Assembly (NCBI RefSeq): GCF_947632075.1
Contig: NZ_CANRNX010000005.1
Coordinates: forward strand, 1-64,000
From: an uncultured Flavobacterium sp.
GTDB taxonomy: Bacteria > Bacteroidota > Bacteroidia > Flavobacteriales > Flavobacteriaceae
Direction of reading: 5' to 3'
DNA length: 64,000 nucleotides
A program made the position numbers and the translations under genes. Within the stretch, counting starts at the first letter, position 1. The number at the start of each line of letters is the position of its first letter. The notes beneath the pieces are model-generated. The model was not told where the DNA came from, made no database searches, and worked only from the letters and a program-made list of their open reading frames with translations. Shown piece after piece: positions 61,737 to 64,000 of this stretch.

Positions 61737-61757
61737 AGCCACCAAAAAATGGTGGCT
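61737..61757 (-). terminator. Terminator of the M16 protease operon
   Basis: AGCCACCA-n5-TGGTGGCT perfect stem followed on the minus strand by a T run, 20 bases past the M16 stop. Confidence 0.85.
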
Positions 61758-61779
61758 AGAATTATGTTTTTTTACAAAA

Positions 61780-63825
61780 TTATTTAAAGTCAGCGTCAGA
61801 AACTCCTTCGTTAACTTTTACATCTTTGGTAATCATTTCAATATCGATTCCCATATTCATAGTTGTTTTAAAAGGAACTTTAATTCCTTTAACATCTTTA
61901 TAGTCTGCAAAATAAACTGTTTGAACTCCTTGTTGACCTTGTACATCATAAGCAGTAGCAGTAGCAGTTTTTAAACCAGATTTTACATCGAAATAATGTG
62001 TTGTATCTCCGTCTTTAATTCCGTAAGCATCACTTCCTTCAATGTTTTCTATTCCAACTAAAACAACACCAGGTTTTGAAGCTAATTCGATTTCGCTGAA
62101 CAATTTCGCTGCAGCTTGTGCTTGTTTTAAGTCGTCACCTGTTAAAGTTTGTTTTTGACCTTGTTGCTCAACATATCCCATTGATGGAGTAATAACTTGT
62201 TTAGACATTGTTTGTCCCATCATTGTTGTAGTAGAGTTTAATTGACCTTTGTTAGTTTGTTTTGTAACTGATGTCAATTCCATTCCTTGAACCGTTGCAT
62301 TTGCAGTTGTTGAAAGTGATTTAACTGTTTTTAATTTTGCTTCACCACCAATTGCATTTGTGTAGTTTTCGATTACTGATTTTACAGTTACTCCAGCAGG
62401 AATTTCTTTTTTCAATTCTGGTTTTGATGTTGGTTTACCAAACTTATCATAGAAATGAATTGGATAAGGTAATTTTTCTAATCCAGGTAAAACATCGGCA
62501 GCTTTTCCAACGATAATTATTCTTAAGTTTTCTGCTTGGAAATATCTTTTTGCTGCATTTTGTACGTCTTGAACTGTAACTGCATTTAAATTTTTAATGT
62601 AGTTTTCGTAAAAATCAGCCGGTAAATTTTGCGTTTTAGTTCTTAAAGCAAACGAAGCAATTGTTCCTGCTTTTTGTGTTCCCATTACAAAACTTCCGAT
62701 GTATTTAGCTTTAGCTAATTTTAATTCGTCTTCTGTAACAGCTTCTGTTCTAACTTTGTGAATTTCGTTCATAAACTCAACAACAGCACTATCAGTAACT
62801 GCGTTTCTAACCGATGCAGTTGCTTTGAATTTTGAAGTGTATTTTCCTGCTCCAATTGAAGAATAAGCACCGTAAGTCCATCCGTGAGCTTCACGTAAGT
62901 TTAAGAACAAACGACCTTCACCACCACCACCAAGAATTTGGTTAGCCATAATTGTAGCAAAATAATCTTTGTCAGTCATTTTTAATTCTACTGCATTTAC
63001 AATAGCAATTTCTGATTGCACTGCATTTGGCATGTCAACAAAATCAATTTGCGTTTTTGCTACGTTTTTAGTTGCAGGGAATTCTTGTTTAGGAGCTGAA
63101 GCTTTTTTCCAACCTCCAAAAAGTTTTTCAACTTGTTTTTTTACTTTTTTGTAATCTACATCACCGATGATGATTAAATAAGCATTTTCTGGAACGAAGT
63201 AAGAAGCGTAGTTATCCTTAACATCTTGTAAAGTGATATTATTGAAAGTTTCTTCAGTCTCGAATTCACCGTATGGATGATGTGTTCCAAATAATAAAGC
63301 ATTTTCAACTCGACCAGCTACAGCTGAAACCGATTTTTCCGATGCTTTCAAACCTTCAATAGCTTGAGCTTTACTTTTGTCAAATTCTTCTTGAGAGAAA
63401 ATTGGATTTAAAGCACCATCAGCCATGATTTCTAAAATACGATCGCTGTATTTTGATAATCCACTTCCTGATGCACCTGTGTTCCAAAAACTGATGTTTG
63501 CTCCTAAGAAATCAATTTCTTCGTTAAAAGCTTCTTTAGATATTTTTTTAGTTCCGTTACCTACAACAGCACTTGTTAAAGACGAAACTCCTGCAATATT
63601 TCCTTCGTGATACGGAGGAGTGTCAATAGTTAAGCTATAGCTAACACGTGGTAATTTATGATCTTCAACCACTAAAACTTTTAATCCATTTTTTAAAGTG
63701 AATTCCTTTGGTTTAGATATGTTTACCGATGGAGCTGGTCCTGGTTGTGGTTGTGGTCTTTTAATTTGAGCCTCACTGCTTAAAGAAAGCATTAAAGCCG
63801 TTGCTATGATAAATATTTTTTTCAT
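61780..63825 (-). CDS. M16 family (insulinase-like) protein lacking the zinc motif
   Basis: A 681-residue exported protein: signal MKKIFIIATALMLSLSSEAQ, M16 N-domain (LKNGLKVLVVEDHKLPRVSY, HPYGEFETEETFNNIT), M16 C-domain (QILGGGGEGRLFLNLREAHGWTYGAYSS near 293), and a C-terminal extra domain of about 200 residues (ENYTNAIGGEAKLKTVKSLS onward). The place where HxxEH should stand reads GVSSLTSAVVGNGT, so this subunit is probably inactive and pairs with the active M16 encoded just upstream. The pair is likely periplasmic. Its end has a terminator. Confidence 0.9.
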   Translation of the reverse strand: MKKIFIIATALMLSLSSEAQIKRPQPQPGPAPSVNISKPKEFTLKNGLKVLVVEDHKLPRVSYSLTIDTPPYHEGNIAGVSSLTSAVVGNGTKKISKEAFNEEIDFLGANISFWNTGASGSGLSKYSDRILEIMADGALNPIFSQEEFDKSKAQAIEGLKASEKSVSAVAGRVENALLFGTHHPYGEFETEETFNNITLQDVKDNYASYFVPENAYLIIIGDVDYKKVKKQVEKLFGGWKKASAPKQEFPATKNVAKTQIDFVDMPNAVQSEIAIVNAVELKMTDKDYFATIMANQILGGGGEGRLFLNLREAHGWTYGAYSSIGAGKYTSKFKATASVRNAVTDSAVVEFMNEIHKVRTEAVTEDELKLAKAKYIGSFVMGTQKAGTIASFALRTKTQNLPADFYENYIKNLNAVTVQDVQNAAKRYFQAENLRIIIVGKAADVLPGLEKLPYPIHFYDKFGKPTSKPELKKEIPAGVTVKSVIENYTNAIGGEAKLKTVKSLSTTANATVQGMELTSVTKQTNKGQLNSTTTMMGQTMSKQVITPSMGYVEQQGQKQTLTGDDLKQAQAAAKLFSEIELASKPGVVLVGIENIEGSDAYGIKDGDTTHYFDVKSGLKTATATAYDVQGQQGVQTVYFADYKDVKGIKVPFKTTMNMGIDIEMITKDVKVNEGVSDADFK

Positions 63826-63838
63826 TTCTTAAATAATC

Positions 63839-64000
63839 TTAGTTTGCTGCATCTTCTTTAACAGGAACGTAATCTAAAAGTAAACGTGCATTTGGTTGCA
63901 AGTATTTTTTAGCTACTTCTCTAATTTCTTCTCTTGTAATCGAACGGTAAATGTTGATTTCTTCGTTAATTAAATTAATGTCTCCCATTAATAAATAGTT
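63839..64000 (-). CDS. M16 family protease, C-terminal end only (cut by window edge)
   Basis: Not in the track. The minus strand reads NYLLMGDINLINEEINIYRS, ITREEIREVAKKYLQPNARL and ends LLLDYVPVKEDAAN-stop. This is the typical last helix and strand of an M16 C-domain. It lies 13 bases upstream of the next M16 gene, so the two form the usual tandem pair. Whether it holds HxxEH cannot be seen. Confidence 0.8.
   Translation of the reverse strand, partial: NYLLMGDINLINEEINIYRSITREEIREVAKKYLQPNARLLLDYVPVKEDAAN

Noticed and set aside
1-64000. tRNA, rRNA or known riboswitches
   Set aside because: No cloverleaf, rRNA-like or conserved riboswitch sequence was recognised on either strand by eye; an Infernal/tRNAscan run would settle it.

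Overview
The window reads as chromosomal DNA of an AT-rich aerobic member of the Flavobacteriaceae (Bacteroidota). Evidence: many genes carry the Bacteroidota -7 promoter consensus TAnnTTTG, several with TTG 17-21 bases upstream; there is a type IX secretion plug protein, a bacterial mevalonate gene set with a GYDIA-type GHMP kinase, MiaE, BaiN/HI0933 flavoprotein, POT peptide carriers with a DPP-IV-like peptidase, and small LxxC lipoproteins. I do not assign a genus. No rRNA, tRNA, CRISPR array, transposase or prophage was seen.

Layout: 1-4164 is the rod-shape operon mreB-mreC-mreD-mrdA (PBP2, cut by the window edge), read on the minus strand. 4170-5637 is purH, broken into two overlapping reading frames. 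5807-9447 holds a MacB/FtsX permease, a large methyltransferase and nicotinamidase. 9479-14859 is the most accessory-looking stretch: a membrane/coiled-coil protein of unknown function, an eight-unit 22-bp repeat array, miaE, a GT4 glycosyltransferase bracketed by two clusters of REPIN-like double-hairpin repeats, an aldose-epimerase-like protein and a HEPN/MltR-like protein. 15011-24717 has a GH25 lysozyme, an OppC-type permease, a tail-specific protease, surE, lpxB, an NlpC/P60 hydrolase, comEC and a thioredoxin-like protein. 24794-33973 is a peptide-utilisation island: four POT-family carriers next to a DPP-IV family peptidase. 34068-35663 holds a Fic protein with two tandem palindromic candidate operators and a lipoprotein.

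35800-43599 is an isoprenoid locus: HMG-CoA reductase, GYDIA kinase, diphosphomevalonate decarboxylase, mevalonate kinase and a UbiA-type prenyltransferase, with a few unrelated genes between. 44152-49925 contains a pseudouridine synthase, a frameshifted M3 peptidase, and a Crp-like regulator next to pirin and a frameshifted yceI. 50080-52730 has a decayed L,D-transpeptidase gene (two in-frame stops) facing an intact YkuD-type L,D-transpeptidase. 52885-64000 carries gpmI, a CoA-transferase, map, a methyltransferase, the T9SS plug gene, apaG, pruA, two paralogous lipoproteins (one with a heavy-metal domain), and a pair of M16 proteases (the upstream one cut by the window edge).

Four genes are interrupted (purH, M3 peptidase, yceI, L,D-transpeptidase). 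Two of these look like one-base losses in homopolymer runs, which could be assembly errors; the purH internal deletion and the two nonsense codons cannot be explained that way. The strongest regulatory candidates are the twin TGATACTATCA palindromes at the start of fic and the GTACAATA-CAT-TATTGTAC palindrome at the pirin/yceI promoter. I found no clear new multi-gene system; the best unexplained items are the 22-bp array, the neighbouring membrane/coiled-coil gene and the fic operator pair.
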